This document shows, one piece after another, positions 7,541 to 14,220 of a stretch of DNA of 30,014 nucleotides. The stretch covers positions 1-30,014 of IMG/VR virus record IMGVR_UViG_3300023174_006034. One strand, written 5' to 3'. Numbering within the stretch: position 1 is the stretch's first letter; the number at the start of each line of letters is the position of its first letter. The stretch comes from a virus. The notes under the pieces were generated by a model. It made no database searches. It was not told the DNA's origin and saw only the letters and a program-made list of their open reading frames with translations. The position numbers were made by a program, and so were the translations under genes.

Positions 7541-7832
7541 GATCATAGACTTATTACGTGAAGAAAATAACCCTAAAGTTTCATTAAGAACTTTTGTAGT
7601 GGGTGGAGGGTGTTCCGGGTTTAATTACGGGTTTACCATGGATGAAGTTATGAATGAAGATGACTTTGAATTTCCTCTAGATGAATTCAGAGTCTTAATT
7701 GATGCAGCAAGTATGCAATATTTGCAAGACGCAAATATTGATTACAAAGATGAATTTATGAAAAAAGAATTTGTAATTACCAATCCCAACGCAAAACATA
7801 CATGTGGGTGTGGTAGTAGTTTTAGTGTCTAG
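7509..7832 (+). CDS. erpA: ErpA/IscA-type A-type Fe-S carrier
   Basis: A 107-residue A-type carrier that takes clusters from the scaffold and inserts them into target proteins. Cluster-ligand cysteines are all present: Cys35 in GGGCSGFNYGF, and Cys99 and Cys101 in HTCGCGSSFSV. The NPNA-KHTCGCGSSF ending and the SMQYLQ-type segment resemble ErpA more than IscA or SufA. It overlaps iscU by 32 bases in another frame, so the two are expressed together. In bacteria erpA is normally unlinked to iscU or sits with other isc genes, so a minimal iscU-erpA pair is unusual. Targets are unknown; candidates are phage tail/baseplate Fe-binding proteins or host enzymes. Confidence 0.94.
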   Translation: MITITDVAKSKIIDLLREENNPKVSLRTFVVGGGCSGFNYGFTMDEVMNEDDFEFPLDEFRVLIDAASMQYLQDANIDYKDEFMKKEFVITNPNAKHTCGCGSSFSV

Positions 7833-7844
7833 TTTTACCGTATA

Positions 7845-8612
7845 ATGAACTCTAAAAAGTATCGCAGTATTTTTATTAGTGATGTTCATTTAGGTACTAA
7901 TGATTGTAAAGCCGGTAAACTTAATAATTTTTTAAAGCATAATACCTGTGATACTCTGTACCTAGTAGGTGATATAATTGACGCCTGGCGCATACAACAA
8001 AATAAATGGCGATGGAAGCAGTCTCATACTAATGTGGTAAGACGTGTGTTAGGGCATGCTAAACGAGGTACCAGAGTAATATACATTGCAGGAAATCATG
8101 ATGAATTTTTGAGACCAATGATACCTTACGGGTTTAGTTTCGGGTTGGTTGAAATTCATAATCAAATTGAACATATAGGTGCAGATGGTAAGCATTATCT
8201 TGTTACCCACGGTGATTTGTTTGATGGTATTACAAGACTGGCACCGTGGATAGCATTTTTAGGAGACAAAGCATATGATATGGTTTTATCGCTTAATAGT
8301 AAACTTAATTGGATACTTCATCGCATGGGTCTTAGGTACTTTAGTCTTAGTCAGTATCTTAAACACAGAGTCAAAAAAGCAGTAGACTTTATATTTAAAT
8401 TTGAACAAAACTTAGCAGGGTATTGTAAGAAGCGTGGTTACGACGGGGTTATTTGTGGTCACATTCACCATGCAGAAATAAAAGAAATAGACGGTATCGT
8501 GTATATGAATGACGGTGACTGGGTTGAGTCATGCACTGCATTAGTAGAGCACTGGGACGGTAAGTGGGAAATTATTACTTGGACAAATGAAACAGATGAA
8601 GTTATCGGATAA
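7845..8612 (+). CDS. LpxH-like metallophosphoesterase
   Basis: A 255-residue calcineurin-type phosphoesterase of the UDP-2,3-diacylglucosamine diphosphatase-like family (COG2908). Metal-binding motifs occur in order: ISDVHLG (residues 11-17), VGDIIDAW (about 41-48), AGNHDEFL (about 83-90), VTHGDLFDG and CGHIHHAEI. The ending NDGDWVESCTALVEH is typical of this LpxH-like group. True LpxH cleaves UDP-diacylglucosamine in lipid A synthesis; the longer members found beside glycosyltransferases are less well defined, so the substrate is uncertain. It overlaps the following glycosyltransferase by 26 bases. No good Shine-Dalgarno before ATG 7845. Confidence 0.9.
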   Translation: MNSKKYRSIFISDVHLGTNDCKAGKLNNFLKHNTCDTLYLVGDIIDAWRIQQNKWRWKQSHTNVVRRVLGHAKRGTRVIYIAGNHDEFLRPMIPYGFSFGLVEIHNQIEHIGADGKHYLVTHGDLFDGITRLAPWIAFLGDKAYDMVLSLNSKLNWILHRMGLRYFSLSQYLKHRVKKAVDFIFKFEQNLAGYCKKRGYDGVICGHIHHAEIKEIDGIVYMNDGDWVESCTALVEHWDGKWEIITWTNETDEVIG

Positions 8613-9306
8613 AATTACTATCGTTGTACCTTGTAAAAATGAAGAGAACTATATCTCTCATTTATTAGATTCTTTTCGTTCTCAGGACATAGGTGATACT
8701 AAAATTATAATTGCTGATTGCTCTACTGATAATACGAGGCAAGTTATAAGGGATAATAGTCATTCTTTAAATGTAGAGATCATTAAAGGTGGTCCTGTTT
8801 CTGAAGCTAAGAATAATGGAGCATACTTAGCTAAAACTCCTTATATTCTATTCATCGATGCTGATGTTCGTTTTTTTAATAATAACGTTATTCGCGATTC
8901 TGTTAACGAAATAGTTTCAAAAGACTTAGATCTTGTTGGACTGAATATAAAATGTTATGATAATGATAGAAGAGCAATTATTGGATTCACTCTTTTTAAT
9001 ATTGTAAATCATACATTAAAGTTCTTCTCACCATTTGCAGTTGGTGCATTTATGCTGACCCGTAAAGATAGATTTGAGGAGTTTGGAGGGTTTCCAGAAA
9101 AGACCGCAACATCAGAGGACTATTTCCTATCCCGAAAATATAGTCCTAAAAAGTTTAAAATAGTAAGCCACTACTTCGGACAAGATTCACGCAGGTTTAA
9201 AAAGATGGGTTATTTTGGTATGGCAACCTATCTCATAAAGAATTTTATTAACCGCAATAACAAAGCGTATTGGGATAATCTAGATTCCTCTAAGTATTGG
9301 AACTAG
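8587..9306 (+). CDS. Family 2 glycosyltransferase
   Basis: A 239-residue GT-A-fold enzyme. ITIVVPCKNEENYISHLLDSF at the N-terminus is the nucleotide-sugar binding start, ADCSTDNTRQV is the usual second element, and the metal-binding DxD is FIDADVRF at about residues 96-103. VGAFMLTRKDRFEEFGGFPE and TSEDYFLSRK form the acceptor half. ATG 8587 and 8596 are both possible. Last gene of the rightward operon; pairing with an LpxH-like phosphoesterase suggests modification of a lipid-linked or LPS sugar. Confidence 0.85.
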   Translation: MKQMKLSDKITIVVPCKNEENYISHLLDSFRSQDIGDTKIIIADCSTDNTRQVIRDNSHSLNVEIIKGGPVSEAKNNGAYLAKTPYILFIDADVRFFNNNVIRDSVNEIVSKDLDLVGLNIKCYDNDRRAIIGFTLFNIVNHTLKFFSPFAVGAFMLTRKDRFEEFGGFPEKTATSEDYFLSRKYSPKKFKIVSHYFGQDSRRFKKMGYFGMATYLIKNFINRNNKAYWDNLDSSKYWN

Positions 9307-9311
9307 TTATA

Positions 9312-9330
9312 CCCTAAAATAATATTAGGG
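9312..9330. terminator. Possible bidirectional terminator hairpin
   Basis: CCCTAA and TTAGGG form a 6-base stem around a 7-base AT loop between the convergent glycosyltransferase gene and tRNA gene. There is no clear T-run on either side, so it is a weak candidate. Confidence 0.35.
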
Positions 9331-9334
9331 GAAA

Positions 9335-9409
9335 TGGTTGCGGGGGAAGGATGCGCGCCTCCGACCTCAGGATTATGAGTCCCACGCTCTACTACTGAGC
9401 TACCCCGCG
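9335..9409 (-). tRNA. tRNA-fMet-like (CAU), initiator type
   Basis: A 75-nt cloverleaf with encoded CCA. The acceptor strands CGCGGGG and CCCCGCA leave a C1-A72 mismatch, the hallmark of bacterial initiator tRNA, and the acceptor is identical to E. coli tRNA-fMet. The D-stem is GCTC/GAGC, the anticodon loop CTCATAA gives CAU, and the anticodon stem has two of the three initiator G-C pairs. The T-loop is CGCGCAT in place of the usual TTCRANY, which is very unusual. Confidence 0.75.
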
Positions 9410-9480
9410 ATTGTTTTTGCTTTATATCACTCGGGTAAATAGCAGCCACAAACTTAGGCCTATTTTTACCATTCATAATA

Positions 9481-9858
9481 TCATTTGGAATGAATTGTGC
9501 CATTTGTTTGACTGTCCCCGGGTGCTACCCTATAATTGTCTTCTACTGAATCAGGCGTTGATACTTCTATTATAGTACCCTCTTCAATACATATCAACTG
9601 ATGTGGTAGTAAGGGTGTATTATGCCAGGTATCACCTTCTACAAGTACCTGCGAGTATTCATCAGCATTCATTGTATTAATACAAACTACTTTAAACTTA
9701 CCACTAAGAACATACCATGTCTCATCTTTATGAGCATGAAAGTGCATAGAAAACTTTGCACCTTTTTTAAAGTGTAACAGCTTACCGCAGTATTTATCGT
9801 TGGTAGCCCAGATTAGCTCGTGACCCCAACCCTTCTTAACGAAGCCTTCTAATCTCAT
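9481..9858 (-). CDS. Cupin, sugar-phosphate isomerase-like
   Basis: A 125-residue single-domain cupin. The N-terminal KKGWGHELIWATNDKYCGK and the metal-binding HFHAHKDETWYVLSGKFKV (residues about 38-57), followed by GDTWHNTPLLPHQL, match the cupin half of type II phosphomannose isomerases. Such stand-alone cupins occur in surface-sugar clusters, where they may isomerise sugar phosphates. It overlaps the kinase stop by 4 bases and is last in the heptose group. The C-terminal 25 residues are polar and not conserved in appearance. The exact substrate cannot be read from sequence. Confidence 0.82.
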   Translation of the reverse strand: MRLEGFVKKGWGHELIWATNDKYCGKLLHFKKGAKFSMHFHAHKDETWYVLSGKFKVVCINTMNADEYSQVLVEGDTWHNTPLLPHQLICIEEGTIIEVSTPDSVEDNYRVAPGDSQTNGTIHSK

Positions 9859-10601
9859 AAAAACTCTTTCATTGTAGGTGCATAGGTACCTATCTTCTGC
9901 ACCGTTACTGCACTTGCTTTATTTGCCAATGGAATAGCTAAATTCATGTTACATGTTGCCAGATGAAAGTAAACTAATGATGCAAGAAACGTATCACCTG
10001 CACCACAAACATCGGTCACTTCTATAAACGGAGCAGGGTAAGTTGTATCTTTATACCGCGCGCCATCTTTACCTTGTGTTACAATTAATTCTGAAGGATA
10101 AGAAATAGCCAGGCTATTTTCTAAACTATTAATCTTTACGATTGCACCTTCAAACCTCTTTAGATCTTTTTTCTTTGTATCGATGTAAATTGGACAGGTA
10201 GAAGTTTTTATTAGATCTTCCACTAACCCGTAGGTCACAGCACCTTTATCATAATCTGAAATAACTATAGCATCATAATCAGAAGATGAAAACAGCATAA
10301 CATCAACAGGAACTGCAACTATGTCACGATCAATACGCGTAATATGATGACCTGTTCTACTATCTATTAATCTAATTTTTCTAGATGGATCCCGTGTAAG
10401 TAGGGTAACACGACATCCTAACTTTTCTAAGTTATTTCTTACATTATAAACCATACCTGGTTTCTCTTCAGAGCGAAGATATTTAAAGATAGGTACAGGT
10501 GCTTCCGGACTGATACGATCAACGGTACCGTACTGGTACTCATCAATACAACTATCACCTATTAATAATATTTGAAATGGTTTTAGTGGAGGAGTAATCA
10601 T
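9855..10601 (-). CDS. hldE: HldE kinase-domain protein (PfkB family)
   Basis: A 248-residue ribokinase-family enzyme resembling the N-terminal domain of HldE, which phosphorylates D-glycero-manno-heptose 7-phosphate at C1. Visible motifs are IGDSCIDEYQYG, RISPEAPVPIFK (typical of HldE) and the ATP/anion-hole signature DVCGAGDTFLASL near the C-terminus. It is shorter than the HldE kinase domain (about 320), with the middle lobe reduced. ATG 10601 is used; a TTG four codons upstream is also open. It overlaps the nucleotidylyltransferase gene by 47 bases in another frame, so the two HldE halves are separate proteins, in reverse order to the fused bacterial enzyme. Confidence 0.85.
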   Translation of the reverse strand: MITPPLKPFQILLIGDSCIDEYQYGTVDRISPEAPVPIFKYLRSEEKPGMVYNVRNNLEKLGCRVTLLTRDPSRKIRLIDSRTGHHITRIDRDIVAVPVDVMLFSSSDYDAIVISDYDKGAVTYGLVEDLIKTSTCPIYIDTKKKDLKRFEGAIVKINSLENSLAISYPSELIVTQGKDGARYKDTTYPAPFIEVTDVCGAGDTFLASLVYFHLATCNMNLAIPLANKASAVTVQKIGTYAPTMKEFL

Positions 10602-10956
10602 CAATGCGTTCAAAAAATTCTAATCGTTTAGCGTATTGGCTACCTATTACGGTCTTATTTCGCCAATCACTACCTACTACCATTATAGCAGGTCTAACCT
10701 GTTTAATCCACAGTTCAAGTTCTTCATTACTACTAAAGATTTCAACCTCATCTACTGCTTTAAGATTAAGTAACATAGTCTTACGTTGGAAGGCATCATA
10801 AACTGGTCTAGTCGATCCCTTTAACTGCCTGACTCTATCATCACTATCAATAGCGACAAATAATTTGTCACCTAGACTCTTAGCATAATTAAGAAGTGCT
10901 AAATGGCCAACATGTAAGATGTCAAACGTACCATTAACAAATATTGACTTAGACAC
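10555..10956 (-). CDS. hldE: HldE nucleotidylyltransferase-domain protein
   Basis: A 133-residue cytidylyltransferase-like enzyme equivalent to the C-terminal half of HldE, which forms ADP-heptose from heptose 1-phosphate. FVNGTFDILHVGHLALLNYAK carries the HxGH nucleotide-binding motif; DSDDRVRQLKGSTRPV and the FSSTKTI-like element (here YSSTKTISNII) complete the fold. The start is a GTG at 10956, since no ATG lies before the conserved motif. The GTG overlaps the end of the epimerase gene by 8 bases. With the kinase and epimerase neighbours, this supports ADP-glycero-manno-heptose synthesis. Confidence 0.88.
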   Translation of the reverse strand: MSKSIFVNGTFDILHVGHLALLNYAKSLGDKLFVAIDSDDRVRQLKGSTRPVYDAFQRKTMLLNLKAVDEVEIFSSNEELELWIKQVRPAIMVVGSDWRNKTVIGSQYAKRLEFFERIDDYSSTKTISNIINR

Positions 10957-11713
10957 CTGAATATGCCTTATTAAAGTTTGTCATATCAGCACATGTATAG
11001 CGTTGATAGGAGTGTTTAAGGTGATCGGGAAAAGGAATATATTCAATTTTAGCATTATACCTTTCTGCAATCTCACCAGCTACATCTAAAAACGATTTAG
11101 CCTTACCTGTACCTACATTCCAAATACCACTAACCTTTAAATCCATAAAACGAATATGTGCATCGATAACAGTCTTGACAGGTACAAAATCTCTTAAAAA
11201 GTTTTCACTATTCTCAAATACATTAACTACTCTTGTATTAAGTGCTTGCTCTGTAAACTGGTGGTAGGGGCTAGCCTGTGAGCCTTTATGATCTTCATGA
11301 GGACCATGAACATTAAAATATCTGAATCCCTGTGCCTCTTTACCTTGAGCATATAATTCAAACATATATTTTGACCACGCATAAGGTGTTCTTGGATCTA
11401 CGGGAGAGGTTTCTGTAAATTGTTGATTTAAACCATATACCGATGCTGAACTCGAATACTGAAATGGTATTTTATATGAAATACAAAGATCCAGTAAGTT
11501 ACAACTAAATCTATAGTTTTGAGCAATAATCTTTTCTACATTACGTTCAGTAGTAGAAGAAATAGCACCCAGGTGAATGACTTGATCATACTGTTCAATA
11601 TCAGGTAATACATCCCCCCATTCAAAGCCAGTCACAGTATGGCCAGCGTATTCTAAATGAGGTACGAGATTCTGACCTATGAAGCCTCTATGACCTGTTA
11701 CTAATATATTCAT
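10949..11713 (-). CDS. hldD: HldD-like ADP-heptose 6-epimerase
   Basis: A 254-residue NAD(P)-dependent short-chain epimerase resembling HldD, which converts ADP-D-glycero- to ADP-L-glycero-manno-heptose. It has a Rossmann motif TGHRGFIG at the N-terminus, GAISSTTE (an HldD hallmark), SSSASVYG, the catalytic YAWSK, FRYFNVHGP followed by HKGSQAS, and IEYIPFPDHLKHSYQ near the end. HldD enzymes are about 310 residues, so this one lacks about 50 C-terminal residues. ATG 11713, 1 base after the upstream stop, is chosen over an upstream in-frame start because the Rossmann fold begins there; GAGAAG precedes it. Confidence 0.88.
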   Translation of the reverse strand: MNILVTGHRGFIGQNLVPHLEYAGHTVTGFEWGDVLPDIEQYDQVIHLGAISSTTERNVEKIIAQNYRFSCNLLDLCISYKIPFQYSSSASVYGLNQQFTETSPVDPRTPYAWSKYMFELYAQGKEAQGFRYFNVHGPHEDHKGSQASPYHQFTEQALNTRVVNVFENSENFLRDFVPVKTVIDAHIRFMDLKVSGIWNVGTGKAKSFLDVAGEIAERYNAKIEYIPFPDHLKHSYQRYTCADMTNFNKAYSGV

Positions 11714-11714
11714 T

Positions 11715-12452
11715 TTACTTCTCAAGCCATGGAAACTTACCTGCATACATTGCATGCATCTTTTTATTACCTTCATCAAAAAACTCACGATTAACAGAGC
11801 CCTCATTGCCCCCTAGTCGGTATGAAAGAGTAAACTCACCTGTACATGCATAGTTATCGTGCTTGATATGGTCTTTTAAAATGGTATAAAATCTTCTATC
11901 ACCACCCCACCCGTAATCCCAAATATGGCATACTTGCCTATAAAATGATGTCTTAAAACAATATGAGCTTGTATCTATAAGATGAGCATTCTCGTTTACC
12001 CATGCAGGCCAACGACCTAGAGATTCACAATTATCAACAGTAATATAATTCTTATCTTTATCAAAAATCTGTCTAAGAGAATATGCCCAATCTAGGTTTT
12101 TATTCTCTATAATATTGATAAGTGAATCCACATGACCAGGTTCGAACCAGTTATCCTGATCTAAAAAGAGAACATAGTCGTGATCGATAAGATGGCCAAA
12201 CCCAGCCATGATTCGGTGGCCATAAAAGCCATTTTTACCGGTATTAAACGGTAAGTCAACTCGTTTAATTTTTCCGCCAGTAATAATTTTCGCATCATTT
12301 AATACCTTGTCTACCTTGTATGAAAACTCAACACCATCTACAACTAGAAGGTGTTCTACATCTTTGTTTGTCTGATTTAATACCGAATATACAGCATCAG
12401 CTAATTCAGGTGATCCTGTAGTAGGGGTTATAACTAATATACTCAATCCCAA
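11715..12452 (-). CDS. Family 2 glycosyltransferase
   Basis: A 245-residue GT-A-type enzyme. ILVITPTTGSPELADAVYSVLNQT and HLLVVDGVEF form the nucleotide-binding half; the DxD-type metal motif is YVLFLDQDNWFEP at about residues 112-124. The C-terminal half (WDYGWGGDRRFY, CTGEFTLSYRLGGNEGS) is typical of phage glycosyltransferases. It probably transfers the heptose or a related sugar made by the downstream genes (inference from position). The start overlaps the gene at 12443 by 10 bases. Confidence 0.82.
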   Translation of the reverse strand: MGLSILVITPTTGSPELADAVYSVLNQTNKDVEHLLVVDGVEFSYKVDKVLNDAKIITGGKIKRVDLPFNTGKNGFYGHRIMAGFGHLIDHDYVLFLDQDNWFEPGHVDSLINIIENKNLDWAYSLRQIFDKDKNYITVDNCESLGRWPAWVNENAHLIDTSSYCFKTSFYRQVCHIWDYGWGGDRRFYTILKDHIKHDNYACTGEFTLSYRLGGNEGSVNREFFDEGNKKMHAMYAGKFPWLEK

Positions 12453-13093
12453 AGTCCTCTGTAGTATTTACCAAATAAAACTAGACCGTTTGAAATTCTT
12501 TCGCTATGCTTCCTATAGCCTTCGCTATCAAATTCACTTGTGTCGTTAGGGCCCTTATCCCAACTGTACATAGTAGGCTTACCGTTCTCATCCCAGGCAA
12601 CTGGGGTAGTTACCCTGTCAATTTCACCAGTGTGGAATTGAGCTTCCCAATCAGAGGTTAGTTGCTCAAAGGCCCAGATCATTTCTCCTAGGACCCAATC
12701 CCAACGCTTATGCCAGTTTTCATCTGTATCCCATTCGTTCTCTTTAGCCGGTGCTTCTGTCGAACGAAGGTTTAATCCTTCAGGTACATCCTCGTCTTCT
12801 ACAAAAGGTGCGCCATGTTTTGTTGCCTGTAGTTGTTTAAGCATAGGTAGGATAATTTGGGAAAGTGAAGTATCCATATTCCAAGTATCCCATTTATCAA
12901 TTTTAACGTAATCGATTTTAGGGTGAATTGTATCAAGTATCTTTTGAACTCCAACACAAAAAGGCTGAAGTATATTACTCAGCTTATCAATAAGCGGCTC
13001 ATCGTAATCAATTTCCCGCCAGAAAAAGACTTTCTCAAGAATCTTGTAGGGGCTGATCCAGTGGTAGCGGTATTTGCTTAGGTAGACTTTCAT
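12443..13093 (-). CDS. Conserved T4-like phage protein, unknown function
   Basis: A 216-residue soluble protein rich in Trp, Tyr and Asp/Glu, without signal or membrane segments. Segments such as YRYHWISPYKILEKVFFW, IDYVKIDKWDTWNMD and KHGAPFVEDEDVP look highly constrained, and I recall similar proteins in marine T4-like phages without a known function. A good ribosome site (GGAAGAAAG) precedes ATG 13093. It overlaps the upstream small gene by 59 bases. Confidence 0.75.
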   Translation of the reverse strand: MKVYLSKYRYHWISPYKILEKVFFWREIDYDEPLIDKLSNILQPFCVGVQKILDTIHPKIDYVKIDKWDTWNMDTSLSQIILPMLKQLQATKHGAPFVEDEDVPEGLNLRSTEAPAKENEWDTDENWHKRWDWVLGEMIWAFEQLTSDWEAQFHTGEIDRVTTPVAWDENGKPTMYSWDKGPNDTSEFDSEGYRKHSERISNGLVLFGKYYRGLWD

Positions 13094-13274
13094 TTCTTTC
13101 TTCCCAGGTTTTATTCTTTATAATAAATGTTTTATCTTCTTGCATGTCAAAGTTTATAACATCATCAACACGCCAATCATGCTCAGCTAAAAATTCTTCA
13201 GAAAACTGAAGCATTTTGTCACCGGAACCATCTTCAGCATCTACTACATCTAAGATATACTTTTTATTTTCCAT
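13035..13274 (-). CDS. Small AbrB/MazE-like protein
   Basis: A 79-residue protein starting MENKKYILDVVDAEDGSGD. The pattern DGSGDKMLQFSEEFLAEHDW followed by RVDDVINFDMQEDKTFIIKN resembles the swapped-hairpin AbrB/MazE fold (DGxGD-L-P-eLL-GW-GD), which may bind DNA. The tail is proline-rich (PKQIPLPLDQP). ATG 13274 is used because codons upstream of it lie within the tRNA at 13288. Seen pattern only; no proof of DNA binding. Confidence 0.6.
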   Translation of the reverse strand: MENKKYILDVVDAEDGSGDKMLQFSEEFLAEHDWRVDDVINFDMQEDKTFIIKNKTWEERNESLPKQIPLPLDQPLQDS

Positions 13275-13287
13275 ATTATTTCCAAAA

Positions 13288-13365
13288 TGGTGGGCCCCCC
13301 GTGAGTCGAACACGGCACCAATGGATTATGAGTCCACTGCTCTAACCAACATGAGCTAGGGGCCC
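13288..13365 (-). tRNA. tRNA (CAU), probably tRNA-Ile2
   Basis: A 78-nt cloverleaf with encoded CCA. Acceptor GGGCCCC/GGGGCCC is perfectly paired, D-stem GCTC/GAGC, anticodon stem GTGGA/TCCAT with loop CTCATAA, and T-arm CCGTG-TTCGACT-CACGG. C4-G69 and C5-G68 pairs, known determinants for TilS lysidine modification, favour Ile2 (reads AUA) over elongator Met. Confidence 0.85.
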
Positions 13366-13384
13366 GGTGGTATAGTAAGAGTTA

Positions 13385-13693
13385 TTAATTAATACAAGTA
13401 CGAACTTCGTTTCTAATGATACCTGTGTAAGGATCTTGAACTTGCACAAGGCATGAGTAGTAATTCTGCATAGGATAATTAATAATAGGGGGTTGCTGTA
13501 CAATAATAGGGGGTTGCTGTACAATCACCTGTCTTTGAGAATTTGCAATCACAGTACCTAATACCATGCCCCCAATTAACGGACCCACCCAATTACCGCC
13601 ACCGTAGTATCCACCGTGGTGGTGGCCATGGTGTTGCGCCATGGTACTAGTAGATAACAGTAACGCTGTAATAACGATGAGTAATTTTTTCAT
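13385..13693 (-). CDS. Secreted His/Gln-rich small protein
   Basis: A 102-residue protein with a signal peptide (MKKLLIVITALLLSTSTMA-Q). The mature part starts with a histidine cluster (QHHGHHHGGYYGGG) that could bind metal, then a Gly-rich hydrophobic segment (WVGPLIGGMVLGTVI) like glycine-zipper periplasmic proteins. Then comes a twice-repeated VQQPPII segment and two cysteines near the end. The peptide repeat comes from a perfect 21-base tandem repeat. No phage family recognised; it resembles small bacterial periplasmic proteins, suggesting capture from a host. A promoter lies directly upstream. Confidence 0.72.
   Translation of the reverse strand: MKKLLIVITALLLSTSTMAQHHGHHHGGYYGGGNWVGPLIGGMVLGTVIANSQRQVIVQQPPIIVQQPPIINYPMQNYYSCLVQVQDPYTGIIRNEVRTCIN
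13481..13522. repeat. Perfect 21-bp tandem duplication, two copies
   Basis: Two identical back-to-back 21-base copies (13481-13501 and 13502-13522) inside the secreted His-rich gene, encoding a seven-residue VQQPPII-type unit twice. The frame is kept; perfect identity suggests recent duplication or variable copy number. Confidence 0.9.
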
Positions 13694-13718
13694 TTACATT
13701 TCCTTAGTTAGTATACAT

Positions 13719-13746
13719 ATTATACACTCTTTAGAGAATAATGCAA
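13719..13746 (-). promoter_or_regulatory. Sigma70-type promoter for secreted His-rich gene
   Basis: Minus strand: -35 TTGCAT (13741-13746), 16-base spacer, -10 TATAAT (13719-13724). It lies just upstream of the gene at 13385-13693. Same -35 word as the gp43 and 14258 promoters. Confidence 0.55.
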
Positions 13747-13749
13747 CCG

Positions 13750-13929
13750 TTACTTCTTACGTAACGCTTCCTTACGCATTAATACAGTTCGTTGCATAAT
13801 GGGTTTGCGTACTTTTACGTATTCTACCCCATCAATGAAGAGTGTGTCGTTAAAATCTTCACAAATCCATTCTTCAGAATTAACTGGGTTAAATAGCGTT
13901 ACTGGATGAGGTTTCTTTACCGGTTTCAT
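13750..13929 (-). CDS. Small conserved phage protein, 59 residues
   Basis: Starts MKPVKKPHPVTLFNPVNSEE at ATG 13929 and ends RKEALRKK before TAA. A compact beta-rich segment (EEWICEDFNDTLFIDGVEYVKV) is followed by a basic C-terminus. No signal or membrane segment. I recall similar short proteins in marine T4-like phages, without assigned function. It ends 21 bases before the neighbouring promoter and starts 6 bases after the end of the gene at 13936. Confidence 0.7.
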   Translation of the reverse strand: MKPVKKPHPVTLFNPVNSEEWICEDFNDTLFIDGVEYVKVRKPIMQRTVLMRKEALRKK

Positions 13930-13935
13930 AATACA

Positions 13936-14220
13936 TTATAGACCAGTCAGTTGAATACCTGAACCAAATGCTGAATTATACTGATTGTACAGTTCTTTAA
14001 TTGGTTTCGCGTCCCAGATAATTTTATCTATATCTATATCAATGCAATGATCTTCTGTATAAGCCGCATACGGGAACATCCCCATCATAGGCTGATCTGG
14101 GTTTTTTCGAGAAGGTACCATTTGAAGGGAACATGGCTTACTTAAGGTCATAGTAACATCCCCGCTCGTTACATCTGCAATTAATTCTTCACCTGTAATT
14201 AATTTTACAACTTTAATCAT
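13936..14220 (-). CDS. Sm-like-fold small phage protein
   Basis: A 94-residue protein starting MIKVVKLITGEELIADV, with a GMFPYAAYTED segment and an ending YNSAFGSGIQL. This layout (K-L-x-TGEE-x-I-x-DV at the start, YN-xx-FGSGI at the end) is common in T4-like phages and resembles an Sm-like beta barrel. Function not known. AGGA lies about 9 bases before ATG 14220, behind the TTGCAT/TATAAT promoter at 14258. Confidence 0.75.
   Translation of the reverse strand: MIKVVKLITGEELIADVTSGDVTMTLSKPCSLQMVPSRKNPDQPMMGMFPYAAYTEDHCIDIDIDKIIWDAKPIKELYNQYNSAFGSGIQLTGL

Noticed and set aside
7841-7846. TATAAT at the LpxH-like gene start
   Set aside because: It overlaps the start codon and no matching -35 is present.
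9303-9503. 66-residue ORF on the minus strand
   Set aside because: Its C-terminal part is translated tRNA (the RGSSVVE..HNPEVGG pattern typical of tRNA misread as protein) and no ribosome site precedes it.
13275-13313. N-terminal extension of the AbrB-like gene
   Set aside because: It overlaps tRNA 13288-13365; the gene starts at 13274.
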